Below are positions 31,576-40,015 of a DNA stretch of 64,000 nt, in pieces. The stretch spans positions 186,001-250,000 of the forward strand of contig NZ_CP076723.1 of assembly GCF_018986915.1 (NCBI RefSeq), read 5' to 3'. Under the pieces are notes generated by a model, which worked only from the letters and a program-made list of their open reading frames with translations, ran no database searches and was not told where the DNA came from. How positions within the stretch are numbered: the stretch's first letter is position 1; each line of letters opens with the position of its first letter. A program made the translations under genes and the position numbers. The DNA is from Geomonas oryzisoli (GTDB lineage Bacteria > Desulfobacterota > Desulfuromonadia > Geobacterales > Geobacteraceae).

Positions 31576-32175
31576 CTACTTGAGAAAATCCTTCATGACC
31601 ACCTCGGCACAGTCTGGACAGTAGCTATGGCTGAACAGGACCTCGGAATGTTCGGAGATGTACGACTCCAACTGGTTCCAGTACCCCTGGTCGTCGCGGA
31701 TCTTCTTGCAGGTCATGCAGATGGGGAGGAGCCCGGACAGCTCCTTCACCCTGGAGAGGGCGGCCTGCAGTTCCTGGTTGCGCCGCTGCAGGGTCTCTTT
31801 CTGGGAGCGCAGTTCCAGGTGTACCGCCACGCGGCGGGTCAGGATGGCCGGTTTGATCGGTTTGGTGATGAAATCCACCGCGCCCGCCTCGAAACCGCGG
31901 GCCTCGTCGACCTCCTCGTTCAGCGCGGAGATGAAGAAGACGGGGATGTCACGGAGTCGCGGGTCCTGTTTGAGCAGGCGGCACAGCTCATAGCCGTCCA
32001 TCTCCGGCATCATGATGTCCAGCAGGATCAGGTCGGGCGGGGTGGCTTGCGCGAGCCGCAGCGCCTCGGCGCCGCTGTTGGCACCGATCACTTCATACTC
32101 GGACCGAAGCACCTTGTAGAGGATGATGAGATTGTCGACGGTATCGTCTACGACAAGAACTGTTTTTTTACCCAC
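31576..32175 (-). CDS. Response regulator with C-terminal Cys-rich tail
   Basis: A protein of about 199 residues: a receiver domain (TVLVVDDTVDN; Asp in DLILLDIMMPEMDG; Lys in FITKPIKP), a short coiled coil, then a 50-residue tail GLLPICMTCKKIRDDQGYWNQ ending in CPDC. The two CxxC pairs suggest a metal-binding tail; the same tail terminates many PAS-type kinases in this lineage. I start it at GTG 32175, which has GAGGGACAG before it and gives the usual GKKTVLVVDD opening. The in-frame GTG at 32208, which overlaps the kinase stop (GTGA), is the alternative. Confidence 0.88.
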   Translation of the reverse strand: MGKKTVLVVDDTVDNLIILYKVLRSEYEVIGANSGAEALRLAQATPPDLILLDIMMPEMDGYELCRLLKQDPRLRDIPVFFISALNEEVDEARGFEAGAVDFITKPIKPAILTRRVAVHLELRSQKETLQRRNQELQAALSRVKELSGLLPICMTCKKIRDDQGYWNQLESYISEHSEVLFSHSYCPDCAEVVMKDFLK

Positions 32176-32204
32176 CTGTCCCTCGATGCGACCAGGAAGT
32201 CCGC

Positions 32205-34115
32205 TCACAGACGCTGGTCAATCTGGATGTCCAACTCCTCGCAGAGCTTCTGTACTGTCTGTAAGGCCCCAGTGCAGTCGAACTGTCTGATTTGTTGGTT
32301 GAGCTGAGACAGCAGGGGAAATTCGGGGAGAGCATGGGCGAGATCGTTCACCTTATCAAGGACTCCCATGTTTCTCTGCTTTAACAGCGGGATCACGGAA
32401 CTAAGTATGTCGGCTAGTTGTGTGATGTCAACAGGCCCCGCCGCTCGGGGCGCGGCTGCATCGGCAGGGGCTTTGGGAGGGGCGGCGGCCGACGGCAGGC
32501 AGCGTTTCAATTCCTGCAGCAGGGATGCAATTTCAACGGGTTTGGGCACGTAGCCGTCGTATCCCAATTTCAGGAACATCTCCTGCTGATTCTTCAGGGC
32601 GTGGGCGGTGAGGGCGATGATGGTGGTCCGGTCACCGGTGCTGCGCTCCTTCTCCCTGATGTGGCGCATCGCTTCGTTGCCGTCCATGGTCGGCATCTCG
32701 ACGTCCATGAGGATGACGTCGAACCGCTGCTCGCTCCACTTGCGCAGCACCTCCTCGCCGTCGACCGCGGTATCGAGCTTGTGCCCGAAGCGCTCCAGCA
32801 GCCGGGACATGATGTTGCGGTTGGTCTCCTGGTCGTCGGCGAGCAGGATGTGCAGCTTCGCTCCTTCCCACAAAGGCCTGACGGGGCTCCGTTCCTGCTT
32901 GGGCAGGTTGGGGCGCTCGTCGGAGCGCTGAAACGGGATCACCATGTGAAAGCTGCTCCCCGCATTCTTGCGGCTCTCGGCCCAGAGCCGGCCCCCCATG
33001 AGTTCGACCAGTTTGCTGCTGATGGAAAGCCCAAGGCCGGTGCCGCCGTACTTCCGCGTGGTGGAGCTGTCCTCCTGGCCGAAAGGGGAGAAGATGCGCT
33101 CGATCGCTTCGTCCGTGATGCCGATGCCGGTGTCGGTGACGCTGATGTCGAGGACGGCGATCTCGCCGCGATCTTCCTGGAGGGAGACGGAGATGGTGAC
33201 CCCTCCCGCGCCGGTGAACTTGACGGCGTTGCCCAGGATGTTCAGGAGCACCTGTTTCAGCCGCAACTGGTCTCCCACCAGGGTCTCGGGCACCTCCTCG
33301 GCTATCTCCGGCTTGAGGAAAAGACCCTTTGCCATGGCCGCGTTCATCTGGGCCTTGATGACTTCGTAGACGCAGCGCCTGATGCTGAAATCTTGCAGTT
33401 CCAGGTCGATCTTGCCTGCTTCCACCTTGGACAGGTCGAGGATGTCGTTGATGATGGCCAAAAGCCCTTCCGAGGAGGAGAGGATGCCGTCCACGTACTC
33501 CTTCTGCTCAGCGGTGAGGTCGGTGAAGGCCAGCAGTTGGGACATCCCCATGATGCTGTTCATGGGGGTCCGGATCTCGTGGCTCATGTTGGCGAGGAAA
33601 TCGCTCTTGGCCCGGTTGGCCGCCTCGGCGCTCTCCCGGGCCAGCACCAGTTCCATCTCGGCGATCTTGCGGTCGGTGATGTCGAAGCAGTAGCCGATGT
33701 ACCCGGCGAAGCAGCCGTCCACCGCCGCGATCGGGCGGCCGATATCGAGGATCCAGCGGAACTCTCCGTCGTGGCGGCGCAGACGGTATTCCATCTCGAA
33801 GCTTTCACGCTTTTGGAACGCGCCCAGCCAGATATCGACGCAACGCTGCAGGTCCTCCTGGTGCACCCCTTCGGCCCAGCCGTTGCCGTACTCCTGCTCC
33901 ATGGTCCGGCCCGTGAACGAGAGCCAGGTGTCGTTGAACCAGTCGCATTCGGCCTTCGTGTTGGCGCGCCATATCAGGACCGGGGCCTGGGCCAGGATTT
34001 TCAGGTAGTAGTCCGCCAGTGTCTGCTCCAGGACGGGATCCCGGCCGGCGCAGCCGCCTTGGTTGCTGTCGGAGTCGGGGTGTGTGCTGGAAGTGAGGTT
34101 CTCTTCTGTCGGCAT
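32205..34115 (-). CDS. Hybrid histidine kinase (PAS - HisKA - ATPase - receiver)
   Basis: A protein of about 636 residues. The PAS domain has APVLIWRANTKAECDWFNDT and the PAC end GYCFDITDRKIAE. The HisKA box is NMSHEIRTPMNSI, and NAVKF, DTGIGI and GGTGLGLSIS are the ATPase boxes. The receiver carries Asp in DVILMDVEMPTMDG, and a C-terminal extension may be a degenerate HPt region. It is cytosolic. The start at 34115 follows AGAGG; the ATG at 34172 overlaps a predicted -10 element and has no ribosome site, so it is unlikely. It is co-transcribed with the response regulator behind it. Confidence 0.92.
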   Translation of the reverse strand: MPTEENLTSSTHPDSDSNQGGCAGRDPVLEQTLADYYLKILAQAPVLIWRANTKAECDWFNDTWLSFTGRTMEQEYGNGWAEGVHQEDLQRCVDIWLGAFQKRESFEMEYRLRRHDGEFRWILDIGRPIAAVDGCFAGYIGYCFDITDRKIAEMELVLARESAEAANRAKSDFLANMSHEIRTPMNSIMGMSQLLAFTDLTAEQKEYVDGILSSSEGLLAIINDILDLSKVEAGKIDLELQDFSIRRCVYEVIKAQMNAAMAKGLFLKPEIAEEVPETLVGDQLRLKQVLLNILGNAVKFTGAGGVTISVSLQEDRGEIAVLDISVTDTGIGITDEAIERIFSPFGQEDSSTTRKYGGTGLGLSISSKLVELMGGRLWAESRKNAGSSFHMVIPFQRSDERPNLPKQERSPVRPLWEGAKLHILLADDQETNRNIMSRLLERFGHKLDTAVDGEEVLRKWSEQRFDVILMDVEMPTMDGNEAMRHIREKERSTGDRTTIIALTAHALKNQQEMFLKLGYDGYVPKPVEIASLLQELKRCLPSAAAPPKAPADAAAPRAAGPVDITQLADILSSVIPLLKQRNMGVLDKVNDLAHALPEFPLLSQLNQQIRQFDCTGALQTVQKLCEELDIQIDQRL

Positions 34116-34171
34116 CCTGAACCTCTGCGCATGTCTGCTCGGGTCTAGATTGGTTACTGAGTCGGCTTCCA

Positions 34172-34199
34172 TTATTATCAGATAATTTCAAGCTCTCAA
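34172..34199 (-). promoter_or_regulatory. Predicted promoter of the kinase / regulator operon
   Basis: On the minus strand TTGAGA, a 16-base spacer and TAATAA. It places transcription start near 34165, between the two candidate start codons, and supports the shorter kinase. Confidence 0.5.
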
Positions 34200-34315
34200 A
34201 CACATTTCTTGGCCGGCCGGGTAATCAGACATTGTTGCGCAAAAAAAGGGGTTTATAGTGACCACGAACGTCGCATTGTCAGTGCGTGAGTATGAAAGCA
34301 TCGATTTGATTATTG

Positions 34316-35056
34316 TCAAAAAGTGAAGCCGTTCTTTCTCAACACTGAGACCGCTTCGGGCTGTTTGAGGTACCGGAAAAAAGCCGCGGCCTCGTTCTTT
34401 CCGGCGGCAGAGGTGGTGAGTGCCATGGGGTAGCTGATGCGGGGATAGAGCTGCTGCGGCACGGTGAAGAGGATTCTCGCCCGCTTTCCCAAGAGCGCGT
34501 CGGTCCGGTAGACGAAAGCCCCGTCCACTTCACCGCGTTCCGCGTACATCATGCTCTGCCTGACGTCCTTGGCGAAAACCAGTTTCCCGCTCAGCTGCTG
34601 GGTCAGGCCGGCTTTTTTGATGGCCTCGGTCGCGTACTCGCCGGCCGGGACGCTCTTGGGGCTTCCCATGGCGATCCTCCCCAGCGCGACGAGGTCGCGC
34701 ATGTCGGTGACTTTCCTGTCGGTGCCGCCGGCAAAGACGAGGGTGTTGCAGGCAAGTGTGTCGCTTGCCGAGACCAGTCTTCTCTGCTTCAGGTAGGTCA
34801 TCCATTCCTCGTTGGCCGAGATGAAGATGTCGGCGGGTGCGCCGCTCTCGATCTGCTTGGCGAGGGTCCCCGACGCCCCGTAGTTGGGCACGATTCTCAC
34901 CCCCGGGTGCAATTTCTCGAAACGCTCCGCGATCTCGTTCATCGCTTCTTTCAGGCTGGCGGCGGCAGAGACGGCGATCTCCCCGGCGAGAACCGGTGTG
35001 GCCAACGCCAACAGGACCAAGAGGGACGATGCTGCCTGGATCAGTGCTTTCTTCAT
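34316..35056 (-). CDS. modA: Molybdate ABC transporter substrate-binding protein
   Basis: A 246-residue periplasmic binding protein with a clear signal peptide (MKKALIQAASSLLVLLALA, cleavage after VLAG). It carries the ModA pattern VSAAASLKEAMNEIAERFEK, NYGASGTLAKQIESGAPADIFISA and SVPAGEYATEAIKKAG, and the Tyr of the oxyanion site in VDGAFVYRTDAL. It binds molybdate or tungstate. No modB or modC adjoins it, so it must work with a transporter encoded elsewhere. AAAAGGAGCA precedes the ATG. Confidence 0.94.
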   Translation of the reverse strand: MKKALIQAASSLLVLLALATPVLAGEIAVSAAASLKEAMNEIAERFEKLHPGVRIVPNYGASGTLAKQIESGAPADIFISANEEWMTYLKQRRLVSASDTLACNTLVFAGGTDRKVTDMRDLVALGRIAMGSPKSVPAGEYATEAIKKAGLTQQLSGKLVFAKDVRQSMMYAERGEVDGAFVYRTDALLGKRARILFTVPQQLYPRISYPMALTTSAAGKNEAAAFFRYLKQPEAVSVLRKNGFTF

Positions 35057-35210
35057 GGCGTGCTCCTTTTCTGGAAATGGACCGGGCGGAACTGGCGCGG
35101 TGCCTGCCGGTCGTTTCCCTGACTACATAACGCGTGCCATGTCGTTTGGAGCGGTTGCTGCCCGCGGATGAAAGTTACTCGGAGCAGCCCTGCGACTGCG
35201 TGGTCCTCGG

Positions 35211-35318
35211 GGCTCCCCCTCCCTTGACGGGAGGGGGACGGGGGGGGGTGAAGCCGCAAGCAACGGAAATGATAACATCTTCCCCCACCCCCTTCCCCTC
35301 CCGCGAGGGGAGGGGGGC
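35211..35318. repeat. REPIN-like inverted pair of CCCTCCC hairpins
   Basis: In the 429-base gap between modA and the hydrogenase operon end, two G/C hairpins face each other: GGCTCCCCCTCCCTTGACGG plus GAGGGGG (35211-35237) and CCTTCCCCTCCCGCGAGGGG (about 35291-35310). They are joined by GGGGGGGTGAAG and its complement CTTCCCCCACCCCC. They form one 108-base palindrome. The remaining bases of the gap show no convincing gene. Confidence 0.8.
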
Positions 35319-35485
35319 CACGGCGGTTCCTTGTCGCTGCTATCTATCAGTGAAACGTGATCAAGGGAGACGGGAAGGAGATATGAGCGGGCAAAAGAGG
35401 GTGGATTGCCGGGAAAAGGGGCAACTGCAACGCGATGCGGCACGGGCTGCCTCCCTCTCGGCCTCCCCCTCCCTCCGGGTAGGGT

Positions 35486-35914
35486 TCAGCGGTAGGTGGC
35501 GAGGATGTATTCGGCGATGAGACGGGCGTCGGCGTCGGGGATGGTGCCCCGGTCGAAACGGGTCATCCCCGGGCCGGGGTTGCGCATCCTGGCGACGATG
35601 CCGGACGGCGTGGTGATGCCGTTGTCGGCGAGCACGCCGCCGTGCAGGGTCTTCTTACGGTTGATGACGTTGCCGCCGTCGGGGTGGCAGGGGGCGCAAC
35701 GCTCCTTGAAGAGCTGTTCGCCGCGCGCGCTGGCAGGCGGCAGCGGCGCCATCTTCGAGGAGTCGGTGCAGCCGCCAAGGAGCGCGGCGAGGGCAAGCCA
35801 GGCGACGGTGGCGCGTCGAAGCGGCCTTTCGCCCGGTCTCGTGCCAGGCCCCCCTCCCGGCCTCCTCCCTCCGGGGGGAGGAGGTGACAGGCGGGTTGTC
35901 GGACGTACAGGCAT
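35486..35914 (-). CDS. Monohaem c-type cytochrome lipoprotein of the hydrogenase operon
   Basis: A 142-residue protein. The lipobox LAALLGGC near residue 50 predicts a lipoprotein. A cytochrome c6/c-like domain follows, with the haem motif CAPCH near residue 77 and GPGMTRF near residue 118 offering the distal Met. It starts 5 bases behind the protease gene, at the end of the hydrogenase operon, so it may accept electrons on the periplasmic side. Oddly, residues about 9-22 (SPPPPGGRRPGGGPG) are encoded by a G/C palindromic repeat, which lengthens the region before the signal helix. Confidence 0.82.
   Translation of the reverse strand: MPVRPTTRLSPPPPGGRRPGGGPGTRPGERPLRRATVAWLALAALLGGCTDSSKMAPLPPASARGEQLFKERCAPCHPDGGNVINRKKTLHGGVLADNGITTPSGIVARMRNPGPGMTRFDRGTIPDADARLIAEYILATYR
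35849..35886. repeat. Single G/C palindromic repeat inside a coding region
   Basis: CCTCCTCCC-TCCGGG-GGGAGGAGG (35861-35884), with flanking CCCCCCTCCCGG, is a half unit of the CCCTCCCCC family. It lies in the N-terminal coding part of the cytochrome lipoprotein gene. Confidence 0.7.
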
Positions 35915-35919
35915 GACTT

Positions 35920-36450
35920 TCAGTCCCGGCACTCGCTGACGGTGCGGGAGACGGGACGGCACTGGACGCCGTAGGCGGTGAGCTCCTTCAAGACCGCCCC
36001 CTTCATGCTCTCCACCTGCAGCGATACCTCGTGGGTCAGCTCGGTCCCCATCTCGATGCTCCCCGGCTGCACCCCGATCAGAACCATCTTGCCCGGCGCC
36101 TGCCCCATGAGCCGCGCGACGGAAAGAAGATCCTTCAGCCCCATCTGGTGCGGCGAGACCTTGGTCTCCAGGGCGATGGGGAGCTCCTCTCCGGAGAGCC
36201 GCACGCAGGTTCCCGGTTCCTTTCCTGTTTCGACGGCATCGACCATGATCAGGTGACTCCTCCCCTCCAGGACCGGGAGGAGGTCGAGCCCCAGCGTCCC
36301 GCCGTCGACGATCTCGACGCTCTTGGGAAAGCGGTACTCCCGCTGCAGCTGCTGCACCACCCGGATGCCGACGCCGTCGTCGCCCATCACCACGTTCCCT
36401 ACGCCAAGCACCAGGACCTTCGGTGCGTTCTTCACGGAGTTAGCCGCCAC
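35920..36450 (-). CDS. hyaP: [NiFe] hydrogenase maturation protease
   Basis: A 176-residue HyaD/HybD-type endopeptidase that removes the C-terminal tail of the large subunit after nickel insertion. LVLGVGNVVMGDDGVGIRV opens the fold; the nickel-sensing acid, usually Glu, is Asp here (GDDG). VDAVETG near residue 72 and SPHQMG near residue 100 give the other two ligands (Asp, His). It starts 4 bases after the cytochrome b gene and is in the hyaSLBP order. Confidence 0.93.
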   Translation of the reverse strand: MAANSVKNAPKVLVLGVGNVVMGDDGVGIRVVQQLQREYRFPKSVEIVDGGTLGLDLLPVLEGRSHLIMVDAVETGKEPGTCVRLSGEELPIALETKVSPHQMGLKDLLSVARLMGQAPGKMVLIGVQPGSIEMGTELTHEVSLQVESMKGAVLKELTAYGVQCRPVSRTVSECRD

Positions 36451-36454
36451 GTGT

Positions 36455-37120
36455 TCAATCTCCTTTTTTCACGGTGAACTTGTAACCGCTGAACATGCTG
36501 GAGATTTCGCCGCCGTGCTCCTTGATGTCCATCAGCCAAGCGCTGTAGATGTGGTTGATGACGAAGCCGAAGATGAGCCACATCCCGAAATGGTGGGCCA
36601 GGCGCATCCCCTGCAGGGTGAAGTGGGAGTACATGAAGCCGAGCGACTTGAACATCACCCCGCCCGGTGCGTGGGTGGCGTACATGGCGAAGCCGGTGAG
36701 GATCATGCCCAGGTAGATCAGGAAGAGCACGAAGTAGGCGGTGGTCGCCAGCGGGTTGTGCCCCACGATCTCCGGCACCTCGTGGGTCTGCAGCGTGTAG
36801 TAGCGTATCATGTGCCGCAGCTTTTCCCTACCCGCCGCGGTGTACATGGGGAAGAAGGCGCGCCAGCTGGCGTGCTCGTTGCCGATGAAGGCCCACACCA
36901 CGCGCGAGGCGACGCTCACGGTGAAGGCGTAGGCGGCGACGAAGTGGACGAAGCGGATCCATCCCATGGCGTAGTCGCTCGCGCTCGCCCCGAGGGTGAC
37001 AGGGTGCCCGATCAGGTACCCGGTGCCGGACAGGATGACGATGGCCAGCACGTTGATCCAGTGGAACCAGCGCAGCGGCAGTTCCCAGACGTACTGCTTG
37101 AACTTGCAACGATCCGACAT
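36455..37120 (-). CDS. hyaB: Hydrogenase cytochrome b subunit
   Basis: A 221-residue integral membrane dihaem cytochrome b of the HyaC/HupC family. The start YVWELPLRWFHWINVLAI is the classic pattern, with a haem-ligand His. Three further hydrophobic helices follow, and MRLAHHFGMWLIFGFVINHI carries later His ligands. It passes electrons from the hydrogenase dimer to the quinone pool. It lies 12 bases behind the large subunit gene. The symbol follows the G. sulfurreducens hyaSLBP naming. Confidence 0.95.
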   Translation of the reverse strand: MSDRCKFKQYVWELPLRWFHWINVLAIVILSGTGYLIGHPVTLGASASDYAMGWIRFVHFVAAYAFTVSVASRVVWAFIGNEHASWRAFFPMYTAAGREKLRHMIRYYTLQTHEVPEIVGHNPLATTAYFVLFLIYLGMILTGFAMYATHAPGGVMFKSLGFMYSHFTLQGMRLAHHFGMWLIFGFVINHIYSAWLMDIKEHGGEISSMFSGYKFTVKKGD

Positions 37121-37132
37121 GGCCCACCTCCT

Positions 37133-38830
37133 CTAGGATGCCTTCACCCTGACCATCTCGTTCCCGGTGGCGTCGAGGACGTGCACGGCGCAGGCCAGGC
37201 AGGGGTCGAAGGAGTGGATGGTGCGCAGGATCTCCAGCGGCTTTTCCGGGTCGGCGACCGGCGTGCCCAAAAGCGCCGCCTCGTAGGGACCCGCCTGCCC
37301 CTTGGCGTCGCGCGGCGACGCGTTCCAGGTGGAGGGGACCACCGCCTGGTAGTTGAGTATCTTCTGGTCCTTGATCTTGATCCAGTGCCCCAGGCCGCCG
37401 CGGGGCGCCTCGTGCCAGCCGTAGCCGTGCGCCTCGGCGGGCCAGGTGGAGGGATCCCACAGCTCGTTGGAGTGGATCCTCAGGTCACCCTTGGCGATGT
37501 TGCCGATCAGTTCGTCCAGCCACTTGGGGGCCTGCTGCGCGATGACCAGGCAGTCGATGCCGCGGGCGCCGGTCCGCCCCAGGGTGGAGAAGAGCGCCTC
37601 CGGGCCGACGCCCAGTTTCTTCAGCACCAGGTCCACCGCCGCCTTGGTCTCCTTGTGCCCGGAGACGTAGGCGACCAGCACGCGGGAGAGCGGCCCGACC
37701 TCCATCGGTTTCTCCTCGTAGCGCGGCGCCTTGACCCAGGAGTACTTCTTGTCCGTGTCGAGGTACTGGTAGGGGGGCTTGGGGCCGGTGTAGTTGGGCT
37801 CGCTGGAGCCCTCCCACGGGTGCACCCCTTTCCCCTCGCTCCCCGCATCCTGGTACCAGGAGTGCTCCACGTGTTCGGTGATCTTCTTCTGGTCCAGCGG
37901 CACCACCTTGGAGATGTCCCGGTTCAGGATGGCGCCGCCGGGGAGCCACGGCTTGCCGGCGGCGTCCGGGAACTCGGGGTAGCACATGTAGTTGCCGACC
38001 CCGGCGCCGATCCCCGCCCAATCCTTGTAGAAGGAGGCGACCGCCAGGAGGTCGGGGATGTAGACCTTCTCCACGAATTCCTGGGCCTTGTGCAAGAGGC
38101 GCTTTATCTCGATCAGCTTGTCCGCGTTCAGGGCGTTCTGCGAGTCCGGGTCGATGGGGATCGACATCCCACCCACCAGGAAGGTCTGCGGGTGCGGGTT
38201 CTTGCTTCCCAGGATGGCGTGGATCTTGATGATGTCCTTTTGCCACTCCAGCGCCTCCAGGTAATGGGCGGTGGCCATCAGGTTCGCCTCGGGGGGGAGC
38301 TTGTAGGCGGGGTGCCCCCAGTAGGCGTTGGCGAAGGGGCCGAGCCGCCCCGAGGCGACGAAGGCCTTCACCTTGTCCTGCACCGACTTGAAGTAGGTAG
38401 GCGAGTTGTTGGGCCAGTCCGAGATGGAGGCGGCCAACTGCGCGGTCTTCACCGGGTCGGCCTTGAGCCCCGAGGTGATGTCCACCCAGTCCAGGGCGTG
38501 CAGGTGGTAGAAGTGGATCACGTGGTCCTGGGTGTTCTGGATGGCGATGATGATGTTGCGGATCAGCTGCGCGTTGGGGGGCACGGGGATCTTCAGCGCG
38601 TCCTCGACGGCGCGGATGGAGGCGATCGAGTGCACCGTGGTACAGACGCCGCAGAAGCGCTGGGTCCAGTACCAGGCGTCGCGCGGGTCGCGCCCCTTGA
38701 GGATGGTCTCGATGCCGCGGAACATGGTGCCGGAGACCCAGGCATTGCTGATCTTGCCGCCGGAGACTTCCGCCTCGACGCGCAGGTGCCCTTCGATCCT
38801 GGTGATCGGGTCGACAACGATCTTGCTCAT
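37133..38830 (-). CDS. hyaL: [NiFe] hydrogenase large subunit
   Basis: A 565-residue group 1 large subunit holding the Ni-Fe active site. The N-terminal L1 motif RFCGVCTTVHS (near residue 65) and the C-terminal L2 motif DPCLACAVH supply the four Cys ligands. The 15 residues after that His (VLDATGNEMVRVKAS) are the tail cut by the maturation protease. It starts one base after the small-subunit stop codon. It has no own signal and is exported with the small subunit. It oxidises H2 on the periplasmic face. Confidence 0.97.
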   Translation of the reverse strand: MSKIVVDPITRIEGHLRVEAEVSGGKISNAWVSGTMFRGIETILKGRDPRDAWYWTQRFCGVCTTVHSIASIRAVEDALKIPVPPNAQLIRNIIIAIQNTQDHVIHFYHLHALDWVDITSGLKADPVKTAQLAASISDWPNNSPTYFKSVQDKVKAFVASGRLGPFANAYWGHPAYKLPPEANLMATAHYLEALEWQKDIIKIHAILGSKNPHPQTFLVGGMSIPIDPDSQNALNADKLIEIKRLLHKAQEFVEKVYIPDLLAVASFYKDWAGIGAGVGNYMCYPEFPDAAGKPWLPGGAILNRDISKVVPLDQKKITEHVEHSWYQDAGSEGKGVHPWEGSSEPNYTGPKPPYQYLDTDKKYSWVKAPRYEEKPMEVGPLSRVLVAYVSGHKETKAAVDLVLKKLGVGPEALFSTLGRTGARGIDCLVIAQQAPKWLDELIGNIAKGDLRIHSNELWDPSTWPAEAHGYGWHEAPRGGLGHWIKIKDQKILNYQAVVPSTWNASPRDAKGQAGPYEAALLGTPVADPEKPLEILRTIHSFDPCLACAVHVLDATGNEMVRVKAS

Positions 38831-38831
38831 C

Positions 38832-39944
38832 TTAGTCCTCCTTGGCGTCTTCGCCCGGTTCCTTGTCCTTTCTCATGGCGGAAAGCGCGCCGTGCACCAC
38901 GAAGGCGCCCGCGGCACCCGCGGCGAGCCCCAGGCCGATGGCGTCGGCGGTGTGTTCGATGCCGAAGCCGGGCACGTTGGGGAGCCGTCGGTACATGGGG
39001 GACATGACGTCCCAGAACTGGGGCTCGGCGCAGCCGACGCAGGGGTGTCCCGAGCCGATGGGCCAGGCGGTTTTCTCGTTGTAGCGCTGGGTGGGGCAGT
39101 TGTGGAAGGTGGCGGGGCCCTTACACCCCATCTTGTAGAGGCAGTATCCCTTGCGGTGCCCGTCGTCCCCCCACTTCTCCACGTACTGGCCGGCGTCGAA
39201 GTGCGGGCGCCGCTCGCAGTTGTCATGGATGCGCTTGCCGTAGGCGAAAAGCGGCCGGCCGTGGCCGTCGAGTGCGGGGATCTTGTTGAAGACCAGGTAG
39301 TGCACGATGGTGGCGGTCAGGTTGTCGGCGTTGCAGGGGCAGCCGGGGAGGTTGATCACCGTGGCGCCGGGGACCGCCTCCTTGACCCCCACCGCGCCGG
39401 TCGGGTTGGGGGCTGCCGCGGGAATCCCGCCGTAGGAGGCGCAGTTGCCGATGGCGATGGTGGCGGCCGCGTTGCCGCAGACCTGGCGGGCGCGCTCGAG
39501 GTTGGACTTGCCCCCCACGCAGCCGTAGACCCCGCCGTCCTTCATCGGGATGGACCCCTCGATGACCGCGAAGTACTTACCCTTGTAGTCGGTGATGGTC
39601 TTGTCCAGCGCCGCCTCGGCCTGGTGTCCCGCCGCGGCCATGATGGTCTCGTGGTAGTCGACCGAGAGGATGTCGAGGACGATCTCGGCGACGGTGGGGT
39701 TCGCCGAGCGTAACAGCGCCTCGCTGTCGCCGGTACAGCCTTGGAATTCCAGCCAGACTAAAGGCGGCCGTTTCACCTCGTCCAGCGCCCGGGCCACGGA
39801 CGGGGCGAAGGAGGGGGGCAGCGCCAGGGCCGCCGTGACCGTTGAGCAGAACTTGAGGAAGTCGCGTCGCGAGACGCCGCGTTCCTTCAGGATCTGGCTG
39901 ATAGAGAAAGTGTCCTTACTACGCTCTGTTCTCGTCGTGCTCAT
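38832..39944 (-). CDS. hyaS: [NiFe] hydrogenase small subunit with Cys-to-Asp change at the proximal cluster
   Basis: A 370-residue iron-sulfur subunit with a twin-arginine signal (SRRDFLKF near residue 25) and a C-terminal hydrophobic anchor (GLGLAAGAAGAFVVHGA). Cluster ligands are seen in GCTGDSE, GVYGCVGG, GNCASYGG, the His/Cys region near IHDNCERRPH, MGCKGPATFHNCP and GHPCVGCAEP. The first motif is normally CTGCSE; here the second Cys is Asp (GAC at 39726-39728). The proximal [4Fe-4S] cluster would then have three Cys and one Asp ligand. It is the first gene of a five-gene operon: small, large, cytochrome b, protease, cytochrome c. Confidence 0.96.
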   Translation of the reverse strand: MSTTRTERSKDTFSISQILKERGVSRRDFLKFCSTVTAALALPPSFAPSVARALDEVKRPPLVWLEFQGCTGDSEALLRSANPTVAEIVLDILSVDYHETIMAAAGHQAEAALDKTITDYKGKYFAVIEGSIPMKDGGVYGCVGGKSNLERARQVCGNAAATIAIGNCASYGGIPAAAPNPTGAVGVKEAVPGATVINLPGCPCNADNLTATIVHYLVFNKIPALDGHGRPLFAYGKRIHDNCERRPHFDAGQYVEKWGDDGHRKGYCLYKMGCKGPATFHNCPTQRYNEKTAWPIGSGHPCVGCAEPQFWDVMSPMYRRLPNVPGFGIEHTADAIGLGLAAGAAGAFVVHGALSAMRKDKEPGEDAKED

Positions 39945-40015
39945 CCCGGCCTCCCCTTGCTGACAGCGAAACGGTGGACTCTTTGGCGCGTGAACCAGAA
40001 CTGGCAGTATATGTT

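Noticed and set aside
32418-34148. Plus-strand frame antisense to the hybrid kinase
   Set aside because: No recognisable domain; the opposite strand has a full PAS-HisKA-ATPase-receiver protein.
35057-35160. ModE-like operator upstream of modA (CGTTATGTAG)
   Set aside because: Only one weak half-site is present; no inverted partner at the right spacing.
35383-35520. Short plus-strand ORF with AAGGAG just before its ATG
   Set aside because: The Shine-Dalgarno is only two bases from the ATG, the product is low-complexity, and it runs into the antisense of the cytochrome gene.
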